A stretch of 59,633 bases of DNA from an uncultured Bacilli bacterium (GTDB lineage: Bacteria > Bacillota_I > Bacilli_A > RF39 > UBA660): NCBI GenBank assembly GCA_934096735.1, contig CAKOMS010000004.1:1-59633 (forward strand), given 5' to 3'. The position numbers and the translations under genes were made by a program. The notes below the pieces were generated by a model. The model ran no database searches. It was not told the DNA's origin and was given only the letters and a program-made list of their open reading frames with translations. Position 1 is the stretch's first letter, and each line of letters opens with the position of its first letter. Of the stretch, positions 43,489 through 51,226 are shown in pieces.

Positions 43489-43825
43489 TTTCGTGAATCT
43501 TATTGATAACTCTTTCTATATTAGTAGCATACTCTATTGTTTCATCATATATAAAATGTAATTCAGGTATATTTCTAATTTCAATAACTTTAGCTAGACA
43601 ACCTCTTAAAAAAGGAGCAGCTTCATTCATTTCTTTTTCAGCATCTTTATGTTCCATTTCTTTAATAGTTGTAAAATATACTTTTGCATAACTTAAATCT
43701 TTAGATACTTTTACTTCTGTTAATGTCACAGTTTTTAAAAATTCATCTCTAGTTTCTGTAAGTAATATATTACTTAAATATTTTAATATATCACTAGATA
43801 TTCTATCAATCTTATAATTAGCCAT
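43481..43825 (-). CDS. rbfA: ribosome-binding factor A
   Basis: KH-like 30S maturation and cold-adaptation factor. The 114-aa product begins MANYKIDRISSDILKYLSNIL and has VTLTEVKVSKDLSYAKVYFT and IRNIPELHFIYDETIEYATNIERVI, all family-typical. I start at the ATG at 43825, after AGAGG; it overlaps the end of infB, as is usual for this operon. ylxP, which often lies between infB and rbfA, is absent. Confidence 0.96.
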   Translation of the reverse strand: MANYKIDRISSDILKYLSNILLTETRDEFLKTVTLTEVKVSKDLSYAKVYFTTIKEMEHKDAEKEMNEAAPFLRGCLAKVIEIRNIPELHFIYDETIEYATNIERVINKIHENE

Positions 43826-45923
43826 TACGTACCTCTTGCATTTCATAAACTTCTAAAATATCGCCTTCTTTAATATCATTAAAACTCTCTAAAGTAAGAC
43901 CACATTCATAGCCTTTTTTCATTTCTTTTACATTATCTTTACCCTTTTGTAAACTGGATATTTTATCTTCACAAAGTACTACACCATCACGTATAACTCT
44001 TACATTAGCATTATTTTTAACAATACCATCAGTTACATAACATCCTGCTATATTACCAATTTTAGAAAACTTAAATATTTTTCTAATTTCTACAGTACCT
44101 AAATTCTTTTCAACAAATTCAGGATCTAACATACCTGTTATAGCTTGTTCCATTTCTTCAACTAATTTATATATAATAGTATAAAGTCTAATATCTACAT
44201 TATATTCTTTAGCAATTTCTTTAGTAGTATTATTGGGTACTACATTAAATCCAATAATTAAAGCATCACTTGCATTAGCAAGAACAACATCACTTTCAGT
44301 AATTGCTCCAATACCACTTCTAATTACTTTAATAGATACATCTTTAATATTAATTTTAGTTAAAGCATTTTTAACTGCTTCTTCACTACCTCTAACATCA
44401 GCCTTTAAAATAACATTAACTTCTTTTTGACCACCAGATATTTTATTAAATAAATCATCTAGAGAAACAACGTCTTGTTTATATTTAGATAAATTAATAT
44501 TTTTTCTTTTTTCTGCTATTTCTTTAGCTTTACTTTCAGTTTCAAAAGCCATAAATTTATCACCAGCAGATGGATTATCAGAAATACCAGTAACTTCAAC
44601 TGGAGTAGATGGTCCAGCTTCAACAATTGGTTCTCCTAAATCATTTTTCATAGTTCTAACTTTACCAAAATATTCACCAACAACTATAGGATCTCCTATT
44701 CTTAAAGTACCATTTTGAATAATAAATGATGCAATACCACCAATATTTTTATCCATTTTTGATTCTATAACTGTACCAGATGCATATCTTTGAGGGTTAG
44801 CTTTATATTCGTTAACCTCAGCAATAGTTTCAATAGTTTCAAGTAAAAGTGGAATACCTTCACCAGTATGAGCAGATATATTAATAAATGGAATATCTCC
44901 ACCCCAAGCCTCAGGTGTAATACCACATTCAGCCATTTCTGTAAGTATTTTTTCTGGATTAGCATCAGGTTTATCTATTTTATTTACTGCTACTATAATA
45001 GGTACATTTGCACTTTTTGCATGATCTATTGCTTCTTTAGTTTGTGGCATAACTCCATCATCAGCAGCAACAATAATAATAACTATATCAGTAACACTAG
45101 CACCTCTTGCTCTCATTTCAGTAAAAGCAGCATGTCCAGGAGTATCAATAAATGTAATTTTATTTCCATTATGATTAATTTGATAAGCACCAATATGTTG
45201 TGTTATTCCTCCAAACTCTCCATCAACAACATGACTATGTCTAATGTAATCTAAAAGAGTTGTCTTACCATGATCAACATGTCCCATAATAGTTACAATT
45301 GGAGGTCTTTTTTGTAAAGCTTTTTCATCATCAACAATTTCATACTCTTCAAAATTAGCTAAATCTTGTGTTTCTTCTTTTTTCAAAGTTTTCTTATAAT
45401 CTAAACATAATATTTCAGCATTTTCAAAATCTATTACATCATTAAGACCAAGCATCAATCCAAGACTCATGAGTTTCTTAATAGCATCAGTACCACTAAT
45501 ACCTAAGGCTTCAGCAAGTTTACTAACAGTCATTCCCTTTTTATATAGTATTATTGAATCATCTTCTTTATTACCCATTAATTTTTCTTTATGTTTATAC
45601 ATTTCCTTCTTTAATAGTTTATAATCATCCTTATTTTCTTTAATACTTTCTTTCTTCTTTAACTTTTGTTTCTTTGAAGTATTACTTTCAGTAATATTTT
45701 TACTTTCCATAATATCCATAGCAATATTCTCTACAAGTTCATCTTCATCATAAGTAATTTCTTGATCAGTTGAAATTAAATTAAGAGTATTATCAAGCAT
45801 AATAATATCATCATCACTTAAAATATCATCACCATTATTTGCTTTAATTCCCAATTCCTTACATTTTTTTAATACTTCTGCTACTGATAAATTCAAATCT
45901 ACTGCATAATCTTTTACGTTCAT
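43818..45923 (-). CDS. infB: translation initiation factor IF-2
   Basis: GTPase that places initiator tRNA on the 30S subunit. The 701-aa product has a short charged N-terminal region, an IF2-N domain (MTVSKLAEALGISGTDAIKKLMSLG), the G domain with GHVDHGKTTLLD, DTPGHAAF, VNKID and SAHTGEG, then beta-barrel domains ending with the fMet-tRNA-binding C2 domain (KKGYECGLTLESFNDI). It is compact compared with E. coli IF-2, as usual in Bacillota. Confidence 0.98.
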   Translation of the reverse strand: MNVKDYAVDLNLSVAEVLKKCKELGIKANNGDDILSDDDIIMLDNTLNLISTDQEITYDEDELVENIAMDIMESKNITESNTSKKQKLKKKESIKENKDDYKLLKKEMYKHKEKLMGNKEDDSIILYKKGMTVSKLAEALGISGTDAIKKLMSLGLMLGLNDVIDFENAEILCLDYKKTLKKEETQDLANFEEYEIVDDEKALQKRPPIVTIMGHVDHGKTTLLDYIRHSHVVDGEFGGITQHIGAYQINHNGNKITFIDTPGHAAFTEMRARGASVTDIVIIIVAADDGVMPQTKEAIDHAKSANVPIIVAVNKIDKPDANPEKILTEMAECGITPEAWGGDIPFINISAHTGEGIPLLLETIETIAEVNEYKANPQRYASGTVIESKMDKNIGGIASFIIQNGTLRIGDPIVVGEYFGKVRTMKNDLGEPIVEAGPSTPVEVTGISDNPSAGDKFMAFETESKAKEIAEKRKNINLSKYKQDVVSLDDLFNKISGGQKEVNVILKADVRGSEEAVKNALTKINIKDVSIKVIRSGIGAITESDVVLANASDALIIGFNVVPNNTTKEIAKEYNVDIRLYTIIYKLVEEMEQAITGMLDPEFVEKNLGTVEIRKIFKFSKIGNIAGCYVTDGIVKNNANVRVIRDGVVLCEDKISSLQKGKDNVKEMKKGYECGLTLESFNDIKEGDILEVYEMQEVRNG

Positions 45924-45941
45924 ATATAGTCTCCTTTCTTA

Positions 45942-46199
45942 TTACAATAATTTTTTTAATTCTTCATAAACATCATCATTAATTTTTATTTCTAAAACTC
46001 TTTCTAATATTTTACTTTTTTTTGCTTTTTCAAATACTTCTAAATCTTTCTTTAAATAAGCTCCTCTACCATTTTTCTTACCATTTAAATCAATTTCTAC
46101 AGTACCTTCTGGAGTTCTTACAATTCTAACAAGAGCTTTCTTATCTAACTTTTCTCTTGTTACAACACAAGTCCTCATTGGTATTTTTTTTAATTTCAT
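45942..46199 (-). CDS. ylxR: YlxR family RNA-binding protein (RnpM)
   Basis: 85-aa YlxR (DUF448) protein: MRTCVVTREKLDKKALVRIVR, NGKKNGRGAYLKKD and a helical end. YlxR of Bacillus has been described as a modulator of RNase P (RnpM). It lies between nusA and infB as in most Bacillota. The ribosomal L7Ae-like gene ylxQ, which normally follows, is absent. Confidence 0.93.
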   Translation of the reverse strand: MKLKKIPMRTCVVTREKLDKKALVRIVRTPEGTVEIDLNGKKNGRGAYLKKDLEVFEKAKKSKILERVLEIKINDDVYEELKKLL

Positions 46200-46202
46200 A
46201 TA

Positions 46203-47315
46203 TTATTTATTTCCTTCTTCATTTATTTGAGAAAGAGTTTTAATTTCTAATTTATATTTAGTTAGTTTACTAGCAAGTCTAATATTACTTCCTTTTTTAC
46301 CTATAGCTAAACTTAAATTATCATCAGTTACTATAGCAAGCGCTTCTTTTTTAACTTCATCAGTAATATTAACAATAACATTCTTAGCAGGTGCAAGTGC
46401 ATTTGCAATAAATATTTTAGGATCTTCATCATATAAAATTAAATCCACTCTCTCACCATTTAATTCTTTTAATATACTAGCAATTCTACTTCCTTTTTCT
46501 CCAATACAAGAACCTATCGCATCAATTCTTTCATTAGTACTATACACTGCAACTTTACTTCTAACACCAGCTTCTCTAGCCACTCCATATAAAACAATAT
46601 CCCCATTTTGTAACTCAGGTATTTCATTTTCAAACAATCTTTTTACAAAACCATAATGTTTTCTAGAAGCAAGTATAACTGGACCCTTATTACCATTTTC
46701 TACTTTAGTAATATATACTCTAATATTTGAACCCATCTTAATAGTTTCACCAGGTATACATTCATCTTTTGGAAGTATTGCCCTAGTTCTACCTAAATCA
46801 ATATAATAATTCTTTTGATCTTCCATTGCTACAAGTCCTAGCATATTTTCATATTCTTTTGAAGCAAATTCAGAAATGATACTTTCTTTTTCAGCCTCTC
46901 TTATTTTTTGAGTAACAACTTGTTTAGCAGTACCAGCAGCAACTCTACCAAAATCTTTTGGAGTAACTTCTTTAGTTATAGTATCTCCAACTTCAACATT
47001 TGGATTAATTTTTCTAGCATCTTCAAGTAATATTTGTGCATCAATATTTACTTCTGGTGGTATTATTATAGTATTTCCTTCTTCATCAACACTTTCAGTA
47101 CCTTCATCAATCTTATCTACTACAACTAAATATGAAAATACTTTTATTTCTCCAGTTTTTCTATTAATATCAACTTTAACATTAGTCTTTGAATCAAAAT
47201 TCTTTTTATAAGCAGTTTGTAATGCTAAACTCATCGCTTCAAAAACTACATCCTCAGAAATATTTTTTTCTTTTACAATATTATTTAATGCTTTAATAAA
47301 TGCCTTACTATCCAT
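46203..47315 (-). CDS. nusA: transcription termination/antitermination factor NusA
   Basis: RNA-polymerase-binding elongation factor. The 370-aa product has the N-terminal polymerase-binding domain, an S1 domain (RTRAILPKDECIPGETIKMGSNIRVYIT) and two KH domains (EVPELQNGD...REAGVRSKVAVYS, GEKGSRI, GKKGSNIRLASKLT). No C-terminal acidic repeats, as in Bacillus. I start at the ATG at 47315 (MDSKAFIKAL), following AAAGAGGTAATT; the start lies next to the rimP stop. Confidence 0.97.
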   Translation of the reverse strand: MDSKAFIKALNNIVKEKNISEDVVFEAMSLALQTAYKKNFDSKTNVKVDINRKTGEIKVFSYLVVVDKIDEGTESVDEEGNTIIIPPEVNIDAQILLEDARKINPNVEVGDTITKEVTPKDFGRVAAGTAKQVVTQKIREAEKESIISEFASKEYENMLGLVAMEDQKNYYIDLGRTRAILPKDECIPGETIKMGSNIRVYITKVENGNKGPVILASRKHYGFVKRLFENEIPELQNGDIVLYGVAREAGVRSKVAVYSTNERIDAIGSCIGEKGSRIASILKELNGERVDLILYDEDPKIFIANALAPAKNVIVNITDEVKKEALAIVTDDNLSLAIGKKGSNIRLASKLTKYKLEIKTLSQINEEGNK

Positions 47316-47316
47316 C

Positions 47317-47571
47317 TTAATTACCTCTTTCCTTACTAACAACATCTAATACAAATGATTTATCAAACAAATTTTCATACTTATCTACTATTGGATTAAT
47401 TATATGAGTAGCATCTACTATAGTATCTAAATCAATTCCTAAAGTTTTATCTAACTCAACAGTTAAAAAAGTATATTTTCCTTTTTTCTCAGTATATAAA
47501 TCACTTAAAATAATATCTTCTTTTTTCAAAACCTCTTCTAATTCTTTTCTTAAATCTTCTAAACCTTTCAT
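47317..47571 (-). CDS. rimP: RimP-like protein, N-terminal domain only
   Basis: RimP helps assemble the 30S subunit and is normally about 150 aa with an N-terminal alpha/beta domain and a C-terminal SH3-like domain. This product has only 84 aa. It aligns with the N-terminal domain (GIDLDTIVDATHIINPIVD, then SFVLDVVSKERGN where others have FLEVSSPG.eRPL) and then stops, followed at once by nusA. No reading frame for the missing half is visible. It occupies the exact rimP place, so it is either a reduced but functional form or decaying. Translation start follows AGGTGATGT. Confidence 0.8.
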   Translation of the reverse strand: MKGLEDLRKELEEVLKKEDIILSDLYTEKKGKYTFLTVELDKTLGIDLDTIVDATHIINPIVDKYENLFDKSFVLDVVSKERGN

Positions 47572-47594
47572 ACATCACCTCGAACTATAAATAA

Positions 47595-47638
47595 AAGCAG
47601 GAGTAAATCGCCTGCTTGTAAGATAAGTAAACTTATCT
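47595..47638 (-). promoter_or_regulatory. two hairpins in the rimP-nusA leader
   Basis: In transcription order, AGATAAG/CTTATCT (7-bp stem, 4-nt loop) is followed by AAGCAGG/CCTGCTT (7-bp stem, 9-nt loop) with a UUUUAUUUAU stretch after it, about 23 nt before the rimP start. The second could be an attenuator. No known riboswitch class was recognised. Confidence 0.5.
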
Positions 47639-47660
47639 AATAAATCACACTGATGAAAAT

Positions 47661-47689
47661 ATTATAGCAAAAAAAAGCAAATATAACAA
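47661..47689 (-). promoter_or_regulatory. rimP-nusA-infB operon promoter
   Basis: Minus-strand TTGTTA (47684-47689), 17-bp spacer, TATAAT (47661-47666). It produces a leader of about 85 nt containing two hairpins. Confidence 0.75.
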
Positions 47690-47725
47690 GTTTTTTCAGT
47701 TTTATTCAATAAATTCAACCAATTC

Positions 47726-47748
47726 AAAAAGATGATAAAAAATCATCC
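47726..47748 (-). terminator. terminator of the UPF0316 unit
   Basis: GGATGAT / ATCATCT stem with T loop and TTTTT in the minus direction. Confidence 0.75.
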
Positions 47749-47786
47749 TATAAGTCAATTAAATATTATATAGAAAATTTATCAAA

Positions 47787-48296
47787 TTATTTTATTAAAC
47801 CGTTTTGAACAATCTTTGTGTCGTTTACCACTATAAATGCTTTATCATCATATTTTTTTATAATTTGATACAAATCATTTATATTACATTTATTAATTTG
47901 AATATAAAGCATATCTTTATTTTTTCCTTCATAATCATTTTTTAATTCTACTACACTTACTGCATAACCATTATTTCTAATTTCATCAATAAGACGATCA
48001 CTATTATCTTTAACAATAACTTGAACTCCTACTACACCTTTAATAAGTTTATTAGATAATACTGAGCCAATAAGAGTACCAGTTGCATATCCCAAAGAAT
48101 AAGAGACTGCTATTAAACATAAATTACCATCTATATTTAAAGCTTCTCTTGCAACTATAAACCATATAAGTACTTCAAAAAATGCAATTATAAAAGGTTC
48201 AATAGTTTTACCCTTTACAAAAAATACAGTTCTAAGTGTGCCTAAACTAACATCAATAATTCTTGCTGCAAAAATCTTTAAACAAGTAATAAACAT
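47787..48296 (-). CDS. UPF0316 (DUF5698/DUF2179) membrane protein
   Basis: 169-aa protein with three membrane segments in its first 100 residues (including FIIAFFEVLIWFIVAREAL and AVSYSLGYATGTLIGSVL) and a C-terminal DUF2179 domain (VQVIVKDNSDRLIDEIRNNGYAVSV, KAFIVVNDTKIV). It matches the UPF0316 family (YebE of Bacillus), of unknown function. It lies 1 bp after a 60-aa membrane protein gene in a two-gene unit. Confidence 0.85.
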   Translation of the reverse strand: MFITCLKIFAARIIDVSLGTLRTVFFVKGKTIEPFIIAFFEVLIWFIVAREALNIDGNLCLIAVSYSLGYATGTLIGSVLSNKLIKGVVGVQVIVKDNSDRLIDEIRNNGYAVSVVELKNDYEGKNKDMLYIQINKCNINDLYQIIKKYDDKAFIVVNDTKIVQNGLIK

Positions 48297-48297
48297 A

Positions 48298-48480
48298 TTA
48301 TCTAGTTAGAACTATAATTACAATTAAAAGCACAAAGAAAAGTATAAATCCAAGAACAAATCCCCACATAATCGCATCACTATGGTTATCTTCTCTTTTT
48401 TCAATCTTTTCATTATCATGGTTATACATTTCACTTTTTAATTTAACTTCTTGTAATTCTTCATTTTTTTTATTTGCCAT
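48298..48480 (-). CDS. small single-pass membrane protein
   Basis: 60-aa protein with a charged cytoplasmic N-terminus (Glu/Lys/Asn-rich, about 36 residues) and a C-terminal membrane helix (MWGFVLGFILFFVLLIVIIVL). It starts after TAGGAG. An extended -10 box (TGTTATAAT, ATTATA at 48504-48509 on the plus strand) lies just upstream. It is coupled to the UPF0316 gene. Unknown function; tail-anchored topology. Confidence 0.65.
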   Translation of the reverse strand: MANKKNEELQEVKLKSEMYNHDNEKIEKREDNHSDAIMWGFVLGFILFFVLLIVIIVLTR

Positions 48481-48518
48481 TTTTATTCTCCTAACTTAAC
48501 CTAATTATAACACATGAA

Positions 48519-48548
48519 CAAAAAAAAGAAACCTATAAAATAAGTTTC
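48519..48548 (-). terminator. terminator of the cotJ operon
   Basis: GAAAC / GTTTC core stem extended by A-T pairs and followed by eight T in the minus direction. Confidence 0.8.
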
Positions 48549-48555
48549 AAACTAT

Positions 48556-49113
48556 TTAATAACCTTTCTTTTTATAATAATGAAACAATTCCTCAAATCT
48601 ATTATAATGAATTATTTCCCTTTGCCTTAAAAATAAAAGTGGCCCTAAAACATCAGCATCAGTTGTTAAATCTATTAAATTTTCATAAGTAGCTCTCGCT
48701 TTTTGCTCTGCAGCCATATCCTCAGCAATATCAGCAAGTGGATCTGCAGTTACAGCAAAATATTGTGAAGTAAAAGGAACACCACTAGCATCTATTGGAT
48801 AAATACCTTTATTATGATCAGCATAATAACTTCCAAGTCCAGCCTCTTCTAATTCTTCTACAGTAGCATCTTTAATAAGTTGTCTTACCATAGTAGATAT
48901 CATTTCACAATGACCAAGTTCTTCAGTAGCAATATCGTTTAATAAACTCTTACCAAAATCATCTGGCATACTAAATTTTTGACTAAAATATCTCATCGCT
49001 GCTCCAAGTTCACCATTCGCACCACCGAATTGTGTAATTAAATATTTGGCCATTTTTAAATCTTTCTTACTAATATTTATAGGATAATTAGTATGCTTAA
49101 CATATTTAAACAT
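48556..49113 (-). CDS. cotJC: spore coat protein CotJC (manganese-catalase fold)
   Basis: Inner spore-coat-associated protein of the manganese catalase family. The 185-aa product begins MFKYVKHTNYPINISKKD and has the ferritin-like metal-ligand motifs FGGANGELGAAMRYF, ATEELGHCEMIS and AAEQKARATYENL, with REIIHYNRF near the end. I start at the ATG at 49113, after AAAGGGG; it overlaps the end of the CotJA-CotJB gene, so the two are translationally coupled. Its presence supports a sporulating ancestor or lifestyle. Confidence 0.93.
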   Translation of the reverse strand: MFKYVKHTNYPINISKKDLKMAKYLITQFGGANGELGAAMRYFSQKFSMPDDFGKSLLNDIATEELGHCEMISTMVRQLIKDATVEELEEAGLGSYYADHNKGIYPIDASGVPFTSQYFAVTADPLADIAEDMAAEQKARATYENLIDLTTDADVLGPLLFLRQREIIHYNRFEELFHYYKKKGY

Positions 49114-49540
49114 AGATATTACCCCTTTCATTATCCCATGGCCAAGGACTATCTATCCATTTAAACTTATCCCCCTTAGTATCACATACATCTAGTGGAC
49201 CATATAAAGAAATATATTTTTCTTTAGCACTCTTTTCTTCCATAATAAGTTTTTCTAATAATTTTAAAACTTTTTTATCTTGTGGATGTAAATCAAGATA
49301 TAAATTCAAATCATTTATTGCAAATGAATAAGACATTACATTTAAAAGTTTAGCTTCTCTATCACTTTTAGGAGTAATATCTAAAAAAGTTAAGTTTTTA
49401 TATGGCTCATATTCATCTTTAAACATATTACCTCTTAAAAATCCTTCTTTTACAGATAATATATCCACATCTTTATCACTTATAATATTAGATAAACTCA
49501 AAAAATTTAAATCAATTACATCATCATTATCAAATAACAT
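49106..49540 (-). CDS. CotJA-CotJB fusion spore coat protein
   Basis: 144-aa protein that joins two coat proteins usually made separately. Residues about 29-48 (SVKEGFLRGNMFKDEYEPY) match the CotJA signature 'AL.RGT.FP.L..PY'. Residues about 60-137 match CotJB: INDLNLYLDLHPQDKKVLKL, then SLYGPLDVCD and the closing KWIDSPWPWDNE. In Bacillus cotJA, cotJB and cotJC are three genes; here A and B are one reading frame, with no frameshift evident, followed by overlapping cotJC. Start is the ATG after GGGAGG. A sigma-K/E-like promoter lies upstream. Confidence 0.8.
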   Translation of the reverse strand: MLFDNDDVIDLNFLSLSNIISDKDVDILSVKEGFLRGNMFKDEYEPYKNLTFLDITPKSDREAKLLNVMSYSFAINDLNLYLDLHPQDKKVLKLLEKLIMEEKSAKEKYISLYGPLDVCDTKGDKFKWIDSPWPWDNERGNIYV

Positions 49541-49559
49541 TAAATTAACCTCCCTACAA

Positions 49560-49586
49560 TAAAATATGTATACATTTTATCTAGGT
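49560..49586 (-). promoter_or_regulatory. possible sporulation-sigma promoter of the cotJ operon
   Basis: Minus-strand CATATTTTA (49560-49568) fits the sigma-K -10 form CATANNNTA, with AC 16 nt upstream (49585-49586) as its -35 core. No sigma-A promoter of comparable quality was seen. AT-rich DNA makes chance matches possible. Confidence 0.4.
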
Positions 49587-49602
49587 AGATGTATTCGCCT
49601 AA

Positions 49603-51144
49603 TTATTTAATATTTCTAGATTTTAACACTTCACTACAAATACTATCCATATAATTAAATTCAGTACTAAGTATTCTTTTTCTAACATAATTAAACTCGG
49701 ATGAACTATCAGTAAATAAACTTTCTACTACAGGTAGTATATTAGAAGGTAATACACTTTCCAAATCACTTTCACTTACTTCTGTATCTCTTAATATATG
49801 TACATCATTCTTTCTTCTAGTAGTATAAAAGAACAATATATTTCTAACAAATAATCTTATCATTGTATCCTCAAATCCTGAAAAATCCTTAATTTTTTTA
49901 GAAATAAATCTAATCTTTTTTAATATTTCTTGCTTTTTTTCTAAAAATCCATCTTGATAATAATATTGTAAAATTAAATTTGATAAATCACATAAATCAT
50001 TTAACAAACGAACAGAAAATTTTGGAAAACATGAAGTATCAACCATTCCCTCATAAGACTTATTCAATAATTTTTCTAAACTACTTTCACCATTAGTAAT
50101 AACAAAATCACTACATCTATAAATAACGCCAGGTAAAACACTTATATCAAAATACATATCTTGCATAATACCCCTATTTAAATAAAGCATATCAATAATT
50201 TGTATAGTTACCATTTTTTTATAAAAATTCAAATTAAATCCTTTTAAATCTTTAAACTTATCAAATACTAAATCAACAACATCTTTAAGCCTTTGATAAT
50301 TTCCTTTTTTACTTATGCTTTCATCATAATAAAGTTGTGCATCTAAATCAGATATTTTAGATATAAACCCATGTTTTTTATAAATAGAAAAAGAACCATT
50401 AAAAAATACATATGGATTACCACTTAATATCTCTAAAATTCTTGAATAAACTAAATCAAGCAATAATAAATCTTCAGAAATATTTTTGTCATCTCTAATA
50501 GTTTCTAAAACATGTTTTAGCTTATTACTATCCATTAAAAATTCATTACTAGGTCTTTTATTAACTGATGTATATCCAATTAATTTTGGTTCATATCCAG
50601 TATGTTCACCCGTAACATTTACACTACTGTTATATTGAGCACTACTATCATGCTCATGACCATAATAATTAATTGAATCGCTTTTCTTAAACTCTCTTTC
50701 AAATAAATAATAAATAGCACTTTGAGTCTCATCTTTTTTCTCACCTAACAATGGATAATGTGACAAATAAGTATCTAAAAATTTAACAGGATAAGCAAAA
50801 ACATCTTCAATTCCCATTTCATCATATCTTTTTTTATAAATTTTACCATCATGATTTCCAAGTAGTAAAAATTTATGACCTTTAAGTCTTTTTAAAATAT
50901 CACTAATTGCACTATTCTTAAAACAAAAATCACCCAAAAATATAACAATATCATCATCCCTAACAACCTCATTATGTTTTAAAATAATATGTTCATTCAT
51001 ATCCTCTACTGAAGAAAATTCTGGTCTAATATAATTAATTATATTACCATGATAAAAATGGTGATCACTTATAACATAAACTTTTTTACCAGGATATTTA
51101 TTACTTAAATAATTATATATATCTTTAAAATAACTAATTGCCAT
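49603..51144 (-). CDS. metallophosphoesterase-nucleotidyltransferase fusion
   Basis: 513-aa cytoplasmic protein with two enzyme domains. The N-terminal domain (about 20-195) is a calcineurin-like metallophosphoesterase: SDHHFYHGN (26-34), GDF (71-73), GNHD (96-99), SHYP (128-131) and GHEHD (162-166), all metal-ligand motifs intact. The second half looks like an AbiEii-type nucleotidyltransferase: GS at 250-251, the acidic pair in ISDLDA (264-269), and a later strand DMYFDISVLP that could carry the third Asp, followed by a helical tail. The pairing suggests a nucleotide or nucleic-acid end-modification pathway. It has its own promoter and lies between a thioredoxin-like gene and the cotJ operon. 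Confidence 0.75.
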   Translation of the reverse strand: MAISYFKDIYNYLSNKYPGKKVYVISDHHFYHGNIINYIRPEFSSVEDMNEHIILKHNEVVRDDDIVIFLGDFCFKNSAISDILKRLKGHKFLLLGNHDGKIYKKRYDEMGIEDVFAYPVKFLDTYLSHYPLLGEKKDETQSAIYYLFEREFKKSDSINYYGHEHDSSAQYNSSVNVTGEHTGYEPKLIGYTSVNKRPSNEFLMDSNKLKHVLETIRDDKNISEDLLLLDLVYSRILEILSGNPYVFFNGSFSIYKKHGFISKISDLDAQLYYDESISKKGNYQRLKDVVDLVFDKFKDLKGFNLNFYKKMVTIQIIDMLYLNRGIMQDMYFDISVLPGVIYRCSDFVITNGESSLEKLLNKSYEGMVDTSCFPKFSVRLLNDLCDLSNLILQYYYQDGFLEKKQEILKKIRFISKKIKDFSGFEDTMIRLFVRNILFFYTTRRKNDVHILRDTEVSESDLESVLPSNILPVVESLFTDSSSEFNYVRKRILSTEFNYMDSICSEVLKSRNIK

Positions 51145-51168
51145 ACTACCCCTTCTTTTATTTGAATT

Positions 51169-51197
51169 ATTCTATACTATTTTAATGTTTTTGTAAA
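51169..51197 (-). promoter_or_regulatory. promoter of the fusion-enzyme gene
   Basis: Minus-strand TTTACA (51192-51197), 17-bp spacer, TAGAAT (51169-51174), directly after the upstream gene's terminator. Confidence 0.8.
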
Positions 51198-51198
51198 G

Positions 51199-51220
51199 AA
51201 AAAAAGTAGCAAACGCTACT
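51199..51220 (-). terminator. terminator of the thioredoxin-like gene
   Basis: AGTAGC / GCTACT stem with GTTT loop and T7 in the minus direction. Confidence 0.88.
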
Positions 51221-51226
51221 CTAAAA

